This document shows, piece after piece, positions 58,092 through 64,000 of a stretch of 64,000 nucleotides of DNA; the stretch's first letter is position 1, and every line of letters starts with the position of its first letter. The stretch covers positions 48,667 through 112,666 of the forward strand of contig NZ_JAIEUI010000024.1 of the NCBI RefSeq assembly GCF_022234545.1, read 5' to 3'. Source of the stretch: Paenibacillus piscarius (GTDB lineage Bacteria > Bacillota > Bacilli > Paenibacillales > Paenibacillaceae). Position numbers and translations under genes: made by a program. Under the pieces are notes generated by a model that did not search any database, was not told the origin of the DNA, and saw only the letters and a list, made by a program, of their open reading frames with translations.

Positions 58092-59195
58092 ATGATGAAG
58101 AGGACTCTAAAGAAGAGCCTGAAGTGGATCATAATCTTAGGTATTATCGGAACAGCAGGTTATTTCGGATATACCAAATTCTTCAAGGGCGATGAGACAG
58201 CCGAGCTCCCGCCGGAGCCGATGCAGGTCATCAGCTTCCCGGTTACAGAAGAGACGTTGACCAGCTCGGTACAGGTCAAGGGCAGATCCCAATACCAGCA
58301 GGAGACCCTGGTCTACGCGCCATTCGCTTCCAAGGTGACCGCCTGGAAGGTGGAGAACGGGGCCCAAGTGAAGAAGGGCGATGTACTGTTCACGCTGGAC
58401 CAGAGCACGCTTCGCAATGAGATTGATACCGCAGAAGCGACTAACCGCAAGGCGAAGCTGGAGGCGGAGCTGAATGCCTTTGTCAGCCAACAGGAGGATG
58501 AGTCGGCCACACCGGTCGGATCAGAAGCGGATCGGCTGAAGGCCCTGGCCGCCCAAGAGACGGCACGTCTGAACGACGAGCTGAACCAGGTCAATGCCGA
58601 GATTCAGGCCAAGGAGCTTGCGGAGAAGAAGAAAAAGCTGAGTACTGCCGTATTCCATGCACCCGAGACAGGGATCTTCCTCTTCGACAGCAGTACAGAA
58701 CGGCCGCAGACGGTCACTGACAACCAGTATATCGGCAAGATTGTCGATCTGAACAAGCTGGAATTCATTGCCCAGGTCGGCGAGCAGGATATCTTCCGCA
58801 TCAAAAAAGGCATGAAGGTAAAGGTAAAGATGACGGCAATGAAGGATCTGACCCTGAGCGGTGAGGTTAAAGAAGTGGCTAAGTTTGCCACTACTACCAC
58901 CGGCCAGAACACGGCCGGGCAGATTCCGCAGTTCGAGGTGGTCATCTCTCTCCAGCCGGATGAGCGTCTGATCGGCGGCCTCAGCCTGAGCGGGGACATC
59001 GAAACGACCCGCAAGGAGAAGGCGGTGGTGGTCTCCAATATCGCGGTTATCCGCGAAGGGGACAAGGCCTTTGTCATGCTGGATAAAGGCAACGGCCAAT
59101 ATGAGCGGACCGAGATCAAGACCGGTATGGAAACGACAGACAAAACGGAAGTGCTGTCCGGGCTGAAGCCGGGAGACACCGTTGTTCTGCAATAG
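58092..59195 (+). CDS. Membrane-fusion/adaptor protein of the ABC exporter (YknX/MacA-like)
   Basis: 367 aa. A single N-terminal anchor (WIIILGIIGTAGYFGYTKFF) precedes the adaptor domains: a lipoyl-like half (VTAWKVENGAQVKKGDVLFTLDQSTL), a helical hairpin at about 115-190 (EATNRKAKLEAELNAF ... LNQVNAEIQAKELAEKKKK), the returning lipoyl strand, and beta-barrel and membrane-proximal domains (GKIVDLNKLEFIAQVGEQDIFRIKKGMKVKVK, then GLSLSGDIETTRKEKAVVV). AAAGGA precedes the first ATG. It is the last gene of the operon; a bidirectional terminator follows. Confidence 0.9.
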   Translation: MMKRTLKKSLKWIIILGIIGTAGYFGYTKFFKGDETAELPPEPMQVISFPVTEETLTSSVQVKGRSQYQQETLVYAPFASKVTAWKVENGAQVKKGDVLFTLDQSTLRNEIDTAEATNRKAKLEAELNAFVSQQEDESATPVGSEADRLKALAAQETARLNDELNQVNAEIQAKELAEKKKKLSTAVFHAPETGIFLFDSSTERPQTVTDNQYIGKIVDLNKLEFIAQVGEQDIFRIKKGMKVKVKMTAMKDLTLSGEVKEVAKFATTTTGQNTAGQIPQFEVVISLQPDERLIGGLSLSGDIETTRKEKAVVVSNIAVIREGDKAFVMLDKGNGQYERTEIKTGMETTDKTEVLSGLKPGDTVVLQ

Positions 59196-59210
59196 TTGAT
59201 AGGAATGCAA

Positions 59211-59259
59211 GAGAGCCCCAGGCCGGGATCGGATGATCACCAGGCTTGGGGCTCTCTTT
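59211..59259. terminator. Bidirectional terminator between exporter operon and nagZ
   Basis: GAGAGCCCCA (59211-59220) pairs with TGGGGCTCTC (59247-59256), with more pairing in GGCC/GGCTT, then TTT. Confidence 0.85.
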
Positions 59260-59262
59260 GCG

Positions 59263-60636
59263 TTACTTCTGCATAAACGGCTTCCGCCAGGCGATGATGT
59301 CCTGGTTCAATCCGGTAAGGTCCGGCACAGGGACAGCATCGTCCGACAATTGGTATTTGGCCTTCAGCGCCAGAATCCGGTACACGCTCTCATCAATCCG
59401 TGATTCAGGGATCGTGCCGTCCTTGACACTCTTGAGCAAGGCAGCCCGCACGGCCTGCTCGTTCTTGTATTCATGCGCGACAAGCAGGATATCGCTTCCT
59501 GCCAGCACGGTATCTACAGCCGCCGCCGGGAGGCTGTAGTTCTTGACAATGGCGCCCATGGTCAGATCATCGGTGACGACCACTCCTTCATATCCCATTT
59601 GTCCGCGTAGCTGCTGGCCGATGATCACCTTGGATAAGGAAGCAGGACGGTCCGGATCCAGCTTCGGGAACAGGATGTGGGCGACCATGACTGCATCCGC
59701 CTTCTCCTGAATGGCTGCCTGGAACGGCAGCCATTCCAGCTTGGCCAGCTCCGCCGCGCTCTTGCCGATGACCGGAAGCTCCAGATGGGAATCTACCGAG
59801 GTATCCCCGTGGCCCGGATAATGCTTGACGACGGGAATCACGCCTTCCTCCTCCAGTCCTTTCATTTCGGCTATACCCAGCCGTGATATCAGCTCTGCAT
59901 TATTGCCGAAGGAACGGCTGCCGATGACCGGATTCTTAGGATTGCTGTTGATATCAAGCACCGGGGCGAAGTCCATATTGAAGCCGGAGGATTTCACCGC
60001 CTTGGCCAGCAGTCCGCCCATCGTTCCTGCAGCGGCAGCATTGCCCCCTTGTCCGACTGCCGCATTAGACGGAAATGCGGCATACTCGTCAGGAAGGCGG
60101 CTAACTTTGCCGCCTTCCTGGTCGATGCTCATGAACAGCGGTGCGGGATTGCCGTTGTTACTCTTTTTCAGGTCATTGGTGAGCGTGACAAGTTCTTTAA
60201 GGCTGCCGACATTGCTGGAGTAGAGAATAATGCCGCCCACCTTGTCCTCTGCAATCATCTTCTGCGCCTCGGCACCGGCTGTCTTGCCTGAGATGCCGAC
60301 CAGCAGCATCTGGCCTATCTTCTCCTCCAGCGTCATTCCGGCCAGGGTGCCGGCAATGGCATCGTCCTGCTGTGAGCTGCCATCAGCGGCAGCAGGAGCC
60401 GGGGTTGCCGCCGGTTCAGGCGTTGCCTGAATTGCTTCCGCAGTGGCAGCAGGCGTAGCAGGGGCTGTAGTTGCTGGGGCTGAAGCGGCTGACGGAGTTG
60501 CACCGGTGACGGGCTGGGCTGAATTCACTTTCCCGCCGCAGCCGCTGGCCAGAAGCAGGAAAGAGACGGTTGTAAGTACGAAGAGCGGCCGCTTGTGGGG
60601 AATTAGCCTGGTTTGCGGCAATCTGAAGCGTTTCAT
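59263..60636 (-). CDS. nagZ: Lipoprotein beta-N-acetylglucosaminidase (GH3, NagZ-like)
   Basis: 457 aa. A lipobox (LLLASGC, Cys33) marks it as a membrane-anchored lipoprotein. An Ala/Pro/Thr-rich linker (about 35-92) precedes the GH3 barrel (about 95-440). The catalytic loop KHYPGHGDTSVDSHLELP carries the His/Asp acid-base dyad specific to NagZ-type enzymes, and the nucleophile Asp lies in VVVTDDLTMGA. It removes N-acetylglucosamine from muropeptides or chitin fragments outside the membrane. Bacillus counterparts usually have an additional C-terminal domain; this one ends after the barrel. It is monocistronic; GlcNAc released could feed the NagE-like PTS at the left of the window (inference). 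Confidence 0.92.
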   Translation of the reverse strand: MKRFRLPQTRLIPHKRPLFVLTTVSFLLLASGCGGKVNSAQPVTGATPSAASAPATTAPATPAATAEAIQATPEPAATPAPAAADGSSQQDDAIAGTLAGMTLEEKIGQMLLVGISGKTAGAEAQKMIAEDKVGGIILYSSNVGSLKELVTLTNDLKKSNNGNPAPLFMSIDQEGGKVSRLPDEYAAFPSNAAVGQGGNAAAAGTMGGLLAKAVKSSGFNMDFAPVLDINSNPKNPVIGSRSFGNNAELISRLGIAEMKGLEEEGVIPVVKHYPGHGDTSVDSHLELPVIGKSAAELAKLEWLPFQAAIQEKADAVMVAHILFPKLDPDRPASLSKVIIGQQLRGQMGYEGVVVTDDLTMGAIVKNYSLPAAAVDTVLAGSDILLVAHEYKNEQAVRAALLKSVKDGTIPESRIDESVYRILALKAKYQLSDDAVPVPDLTGLNQDIIAWRKPFMQK

Positions 60637-60753
60637 GGTGCATCATTCTCCTTTTCGTTTGCTGAGGAACCCGGAAGGGTGATAGAATAAACAGGAACTT
60701 ACATAGAGCTGCTTGAATGTATACCCAATTCTAGAAGATGAGGTGACCTGTCA

Positions 60754-61257
60754 ATGAAAGAGCAATTGATGAACACGCTGAATGAACAGATGAATTTCGA
60801 GTTCTACTCCGCTCACGTATACCTGGCGATGGCGGCGTATTGTTCCGGTGAGAGTCTGGACGGCTTCGCTAACTTTTTCCTGGTGCAGGCTGAAGAAGAG
60901 CGGTTCCATGCCATGAAGATCTACAAATTCCTGAACGACCGCGACTACCGGGCGACTCTGGCAGCTCTGCCTGAGCCGAAGAATGAGTACAGCTCCATGC
61001 TGGATGCGTTCGAACACGCTTATGCCCACGAGCAGACGAATACGAAGAAATTCTACCATCTGGCAGACCTTGCCCTGGATGCGCGTGAACATGCGACGAT
61101 CTACTTCCTGAAGTGGTTCATTGATGAGCAGGTGGAAGAGGAGGCGCTCTTCAGCAACATTATCGCCAAGCTCAAACGGATCGAAACGGACAGCAACGCC
61201 TTCTATATGCTCGACGCCGAATTCGCAGCACGTTCCTTCACACCACCGGCAGAATAA
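60754..61257 (+). CDS. Ferritin (non-haem, FtnA-like)
   Basis: 167 aa, start after GAGGTGACC. The four-helix ferroxidase residues are visible: Glu17 in NEQMNFEFYSAHVYLAMAAYC, Glu/His in AEEERFHAMKIYKFL, Glu in FEHAYAHEQTNTKKFYHLAD and the Gln/Glu pair in DEQVEEEALF. No haem-binding Met as in bacterioferritin. It stores iron and detoxifies H2O2/Fe(II). It is transcribed alone, next to a CDF metal exporter in the same direction, so metal homeostasis may link them. Confidence 0.95.
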   Translation: MKEQLMNTLNEQMNFEFYSAHVYLAMAAYCSGESLDGFANFFLVQAEEERFHAMKIYKFLNDRDYRATLAALPEPKNEYSSMLDAFEHAYAHEQTNTKKFYHLADLALDAREHATIYFLKWFIDEQVEEEALFSNIIAKLKRIETDSNAFYMLDAEFAARSFTPPAE

Positions 61258-61271
61258 CAATTCATACGCCC

Positions 61272-61308
61272 GCGGCATTCTCCTTACTCAGGAGGGTGCC
61301 GCTTCTTT
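61272..61308 (+). terminator. Terminator of the ferritin gene
   Basis: GCGGCA pairs with TGCCGC around an inner TCTCCT/AGGAGG stem, then TTCTTT. Confidence 0.75.
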
Positions 61309-61499
61309 GTGCGCTTCTCTATTATAAGGGTCAAAGTTGAACGAGGGCAAAGAATGTTAGGTTTCGCAACATCCTTCCGGCTGCCCAACTCTATTTGGCG
61401 GGGTTAACTCTTGCGCCGCGCGGCAACACTGTTTCTCTAGACCCACCCGATCCTCAGCGTGTAGTATGGAACAATACTAATCTTTGGAGGTCCTTTTTC

Positions 61500-62363
61500 T
61501 TGGAAAATTACAGTGATATCAAGCAAAGTGAAAAAGGAGCATGGCTAAGCCTCGTAGCCTACATACTATTGTCTGCCGTCAAATTATTTATCGGCTCCGC
61601 CTCCGGTTCCCAGGCGCTGCTTGCTGACGGTCTCAATAACAGTACCGACATCATTGCTTCCGTAGCCATTCTCATCGGGCTTAAGATTTCCCGCAGGCCC
61701 CCGGATTCGAATCACGGCTATGGTCATTTCAGAGCAGAGACAGTTGCCGCACTCATCGCTTCTTTTATCATGATTGCAGTCGGCTTCCAGGTGCTCTATC
61801 AGGGAGTGAACAAATTCATTCAGCCTGTACTGGAGACCCCGGATATGGTAGCTGCTTGGACGGCTGCTGCCTGTGCTGTGGTGATGATCGCAGTGTATAT
61901 GTACAATATCAGACTCGCCCGCAATCTGAATAGCAATGCCATGTATGCCGTTGCGCAGGACAACCGTTCGGACGCCCTTGTCAGCGTGGGGGCATTCACC
62001 GGCATTATCGGCTCGCAGTTTGGCCTGCCCTGGCTGGACCCGCTGACCGCAACGATTGTCGGACTGATGATCTGCAAGACGGCTTGGGATATTTTTCGCA
62101 AGGCCTCTCATGATCTGACCGATGGCTTCGATGCTATCCGGCTGGAGGAGATGAAGCAGACCGTAGCGGAAATTGAAGGCGTGGAGTCGATCAAGGATAT
62201 CAAAGCGCGTATTCACGGGAACAATGTGCTGGTGGATACCACTGTGCTGGTGGACTCCCGGCTGAATGTTGTGCAGAGCCATGATATTACCGAAGAGATT
62301 GAGGATCAGCTCAAGGACCGCCATAAGGTATCGACAGTGTTGGTCCATATCGAACCCATGTGA
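61500..62363 (+). CDS. Cation diffusion facilitator (CDF) metal efflux transporter
   Basis: 287 aa. The TTG at 61500, about 10 bp after GGAGG, is chosen; longer readings have no binding site. Six transmembrane helices with the CDF metal sites: ALLADGLNNSTDIIASVAIL (Asp and Asn in helix 2) with PPDSNHGYGHFRAETVAALIASFIM, and YAVAQDNRSDALVSVGAFTGII (two Asp in helix 5). A cytoplasmic C-terminal domain (about 205-287: VESIKDIKARIHGNNVLVDTTVLVDSRLNVVQSHDITEEIEDQL) is present. Metal (Zn, Fe or Mn) is not determined from sequence. Between 61309 and 61499 I see no recognisable riboswitch. Confidence 0.9.
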   Translation: MENYSDIKQSEKGAWLSLVAYILLSAVKLFIGSASGSQALLADGLNNSTDIIASVAILIGLKISRRPPDSNHGYGHFRAETVAALIASFIMIAVGFQVLYQGVNKFIQPVLETPDMVAAWTAAACAVVMIAVYMYNIRLARNLNSNAMYAVAQDNRSDALVSVGAFTGIIGSQFGLPWLDPLTATIVGLMICKTAWDIFRKASHDLTDGFDAIRLEEMKQTVAEIEGVESIKDIKARIHGNNVLVDTTVLVDSRLNVVQSHDITEEIEDQLKDRHKVSTVLVHIEPM

Positions 62364-62384
62364 CAGCAGGATGCTGGCGTCTGC

Positions 62385-62413
62385 TTGACTGGCTAAGGTG
62401 TAATGGGTATATA
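62385..62413 (+). promoter_or_regulatory. Promoter of the NrtR-like gene
   Basis: TTGACT (62385-62390), a 17-bp spacer and TATATA (62408-62413); a TATAAT also begins at 62410. Its -10 box overlaps the operator described next. Confidence 0.6.
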
Positions 62414-62430
62414 ATAACATTATGTTATTA
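62412..62430. promoter_or_regulatory. Perfect 19-bp palindromic operator
   Basis: TAATAACAT-T-ATGTTATTA is a perfect palindrome covering the -10 box and transcription start, 18 bp before the ATG. Probably the autoregulatory site of the NrtR-like protein. Confidence 0.7.
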
Positions 62431-62447
62431 ACAAAAGGAGTGTATCC

Positions 62448-63353
62448 ATGCCTAACCAACCGTTAACTGATGCGAGCGGCTTGACCGAGGAGCAATTCCT
62501 GCAGAATTATCAGGCGGGCAGCTATGAGCGGCCCTCTGTCACCGTTGATATGCTGATCTTCACTGTGATGGAGCAGGAGCAGGACAATTACCGCAAGCTG
62601 GCGGAGAAGTCCTTGCAGCTCTTGCTGATTCAGCGCGGGGAGCATCCTTTTCTGGGACAATGGGCCTTGCCTGGAGGCTTCGTAGGGATCAACGAGAGCG
62701 TAGAGGAAGCCGCCCGCCGGGAGCTGTACAGTGAGACGAATATCGATAATATCTATATGGAGCAATTATATACTTGGGGCGATGTGAAGCGTGATCCGCG
62801 GATGCGGGTCATCAGCTGTTCTTATATGGCACTGGTGGACCGCAAGTCGCTGACCGTGCAGGCCGGGGATGATGCCGCCGATGCTGCCTGGTTCGAGGTC
62901 TCGTATCGTGTTATGGAGACGCGCCGCGAGGTCGTGGAGCAGGATATCCGGCAGGAGACGCTGGTCGAGATTGTCCTTGAGAATGAGCAGAACAAGCTCA
63001 GCGGTGTGGTGAAGCTGACGGAGACCGTTCAGGGACATGTCCGCCGGATGGAGCGGGAGATTGTGCGCAGCTCGGGATTTTCTTTTGACCATCTGCTTAT
63101 GGTTCAGTATGCGATTGAACGCTTGCGCGGCAAAGCCGAATATACGGATATCATCTTCAATCTCATGCCGCCGCGGTTCACCTTGTCCGAGCTGCAGCGT
63201 GTATATGAGATCATTCTCGGCAAAGAGCTGCTCGCCGCCGCCTTCCGCCGCAAAATTGCCGAGCGTGTCATCGAGACCGATGAGAGTACCCGGGATGCCG
63301 GACACCGCCCGTCGAAGCTGTACCGTTACAATCCCGAGTGGAATTTATTTTGA
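62448..63353 (+). CDS. NrtR-like Nudix-domain transcriptional regulator
   Basis: 301 aa. The Nudix domain (about 30-170) has PGGFVGINESVEEAARRELYSETNI in the Nudix-box position, but REUxEExGU reads RELYSETNI, losing one metal-binding Glu, which fits ligand binding rather than hydrolysis. The C-terminal 100 aa (FSFDHLLMVQYAIERLRGKAEYTDIIFNLMPPRFTLSELQRVYEIILGKELLAAAFRRKIAERV) is the winged helix of NrtR proteins. These bind ADP-ribose or related nucleotides and repress NAD-metabolism genes. No NAD gene is adjacent, but a perfect palindrome overlaps its promoter, so it at least controls itself. Confidence 0.88.
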   Translation: MPNQPLTDASGLTEEQFLQNYQAGSYERPSVTVDMLIFTVMEQEQDNYRKLAEKSLQLLLIQRGEHPFLGQWALPGGFVGINESVEEAARRELYSETNIDNIYMEQLYTWGDVKRDPRMRVISCSYMALVDRKSLTVQAGDDAADAAWFEVSYRVMETRREVVEQDIRQETLVEIVLENEQNKLSGVVKLTETVQGHVRRMEREIVRSSGFSFDHLLMVQYAIERLRGKAEYTDIIFNLMPPRFTLSELQRVYEIILGKELLAAAFRRKIAERVIETDESTRDAGHRPSKLYRYNPEWNLF

Positions 63354-63474
63354 GAATAGCAAGCTCTTCCGGCCCAGCTGCCCTGTGATGTTGTTAATAG
63401 AACTTTCATGGGGAAAAGCGGACAATAAATTATGTTTTGAATATGTGATTTATGGCAAAGGACAGGGTGAGCCC

Positions 63475-63888
63475 ATGATCAGCTGGAAAGATTCGTATGA
63501 TATCGGTGTAGAGAAGATTGACTGCCAGCATAGGCAGCTGCTTGTGAAGCTGAATGATTTCTTCGATGCATGCAGCAACCAGCAAGGCAAGGAGAAGATC
63601 GAAGAGACGTTGAGATTCCTTAAGGACTACACCGTAGAGCACTTTGGCAGTGAAGAGCAGCTGATGAAGGATATCGACTTTCCTGAGCTGACGGAGCACC
63701 AGAGGACACACGCTGAGTTCGTACAGACGGTGCTGGATCTGGAGGAGACGATTAAGACCAAGGGAGTGTCCGTCTTGTCCACGATCAAGCTGAACCGGAC
63801 GCTGACAGATTGGCTGATTAACCATATCCACAAATGTGACAAGCTCATCGGCGCCTGCATCGCGGCCAAGGGCAACCAGGCGGTATAA
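63475..63888 (+). CDS. Bacteriohemerythrin
   Basis: 137 aa, single four-helix domain. Di-iron ligands are visible in order: CQHRQL (His), HFGSEEQL (His and Glu), HQRTHAEF (two His) and INHIHKCDKL (His and Asp). It binds O2 or NO reversibly, acting as an oxygen carrier or sensor. The start is the ATG at 63475. It has no fused signalling domain. A hairpin follows, then sequence that looks like a group II intron end. Confidence 0.93.
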   Translation: MISWKDSYDIGVEKIDCQHRQLLVKLNDFFDACSNQQGKEKIEETLRFLKDYTVEHFGSEEQLMKDIDFPELTEHQRTHAEFVQTVLDLEETIKTKGVSVLSTIKLNRTLTDWLINHIHKCDKLIGACIAAKGNQAV

Positions 63889-63909
63889 TTGAATCTACAG
63901 AAGAAGGAG

Positions 63910-63933
63910 ATGCCGGGAGGCATTTTCTTTTTA
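63910..63933 (+). terminator. Terminator-like hairpin after the hemerythrin gene
   Basis: ATGCC-GGGA-GGCAT can be extended by G-T and A-T pairs down to a T-rich tail (TTTTCTTTTT). Confidence 0.6.
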
Positions 63934-63936
63934 TAT

Positions 63937-64000
63937 GCGCGCCCAGAGGCACGCATTATCTAGTTGGTGAAAATCCAACCAAAGGAGGGACCAAGCCACC
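63937..64000 (+). mobile_element. 5' end of a probable group IIC intron (truncated by window edge)
   Basis: GCGCGCCC resembles the 5' splice consensus GTGYGCCC, and CTAGTTGGTGAAAATCCAAC is the kind of stem-loop found near the start of domain I in bacterial group II introns. The layout agrees with my memory of the Oceanobacillus iheyensis group IIC intron. Location a few bases after a terminator stem-loop is the preferred target of class C introns. The reverse transcriptase and 3' end would lie outside. Confidence 0.62.

Noticed and set aside
61309..61499. Metal-responsive riboswitch before the CDF transporter
   Set aside because: The 191-bp leader region was read for yybP-ykoY and NiCo-type cores; none could be seen by eye.

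Overview
The window looks like a chromosomal stretch of a spore-forming, low-to-mid GC member of the Bacillota, most likely Paenibacillus or a close relative. The reasons are strong GGAGG-type ribosome binding sites, frequent TTG and GTG starts, Bacillus-type regulators (GlcT, HxlR, PadR, a LmrA/LmrB-like pair, a SigY-like operon), 'stalk' domains related to the copper amine oxidase N-terminus, and a DUF421/DUF1657 (2Duf-like) spore protein. I see no rRNA, tRNA, prophage, plasmid functions or intact insertion sequence. About 63 protein genes are supported, two thirds of them on the + strand.

Left part (1-16 kb). A truncated hybrid histidine kinase is followed by a PTS operon (GlcT-type antiterminator, separate EIIA, NagE-like EIICB) with its own promoter, RAT antiterminator and terminator. 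Next come a small orphan gene, a 70-residue protein that is 40% methionine, a stalk-domain protein, an SDR/TetR divergent pair, a SigY-like operon (ECF sigma factor, transmembrane partner, two-gene ABC exporter), an HxlR regulator divergent from GTP cyclohydrolase II with two candidate operators, and an ABC-2 transporter triad.

Middle part (16-40 kb). This holds a ROK glucokinase, an epimerase-like protein, two TetR/DHA2-efflux pairs, a PadR regulator coupled to a SEDS (FtsW/RodA) protein with a HAAS-type head, a secreted VanX-type dipeptidase, and a DMT exporter/LysR pair. An unusual catabolic operon at 31.1-35.5 kb encodes a divergent regulator, an M20 amidohydrolase, two tandem 6-oxocamphor-hydrolase-like crotonases and L-serine dehydratase. 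A sugar or polyol cluster (two Gfo/Idh/MocA dehydrogenases, a TIM-barrel isomerase/epimerase, AraC) follows.

Right part (40-64 kb). Here are a COG4627-type methyltransferase-like protein, the divergent DUF1657 and 2Duf genes with sigma-G-like promoters, an aldo/keto reductase, MoxR-DUF58-DUF4129, a MerR regulator with a classical 20-bp-spacer promoter before an alpha/beta hydrolase that has lost its expected catalytic histidine, azlCD, a GH42 beta-galactosidase with a divergent AraC regulator, a MacAB/YknXYZ-like exporter preceded by a large secreted modular protein, NagZ, ferritin, a CDF metal exporter, an NrtR-like Nudix regulator with a 19-bp palindrome, and bacteriohemerythrin. The right edge cuts what looks like the 5' end of a group IIC intron inserted just after a terminator.

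The most unusual non-coding signal is a dispersed intergenic element. Two inverted copies (about 39.9 and 49.6 kb) each contain four cores of the form TGCA-N5-TGCA at a 51-52 bp period, and the inter-core sequence is conserved between the copies. A third intergenic region (27.65-27.78 kb) has a different palindromic core at the same 51-52 bp spacing.
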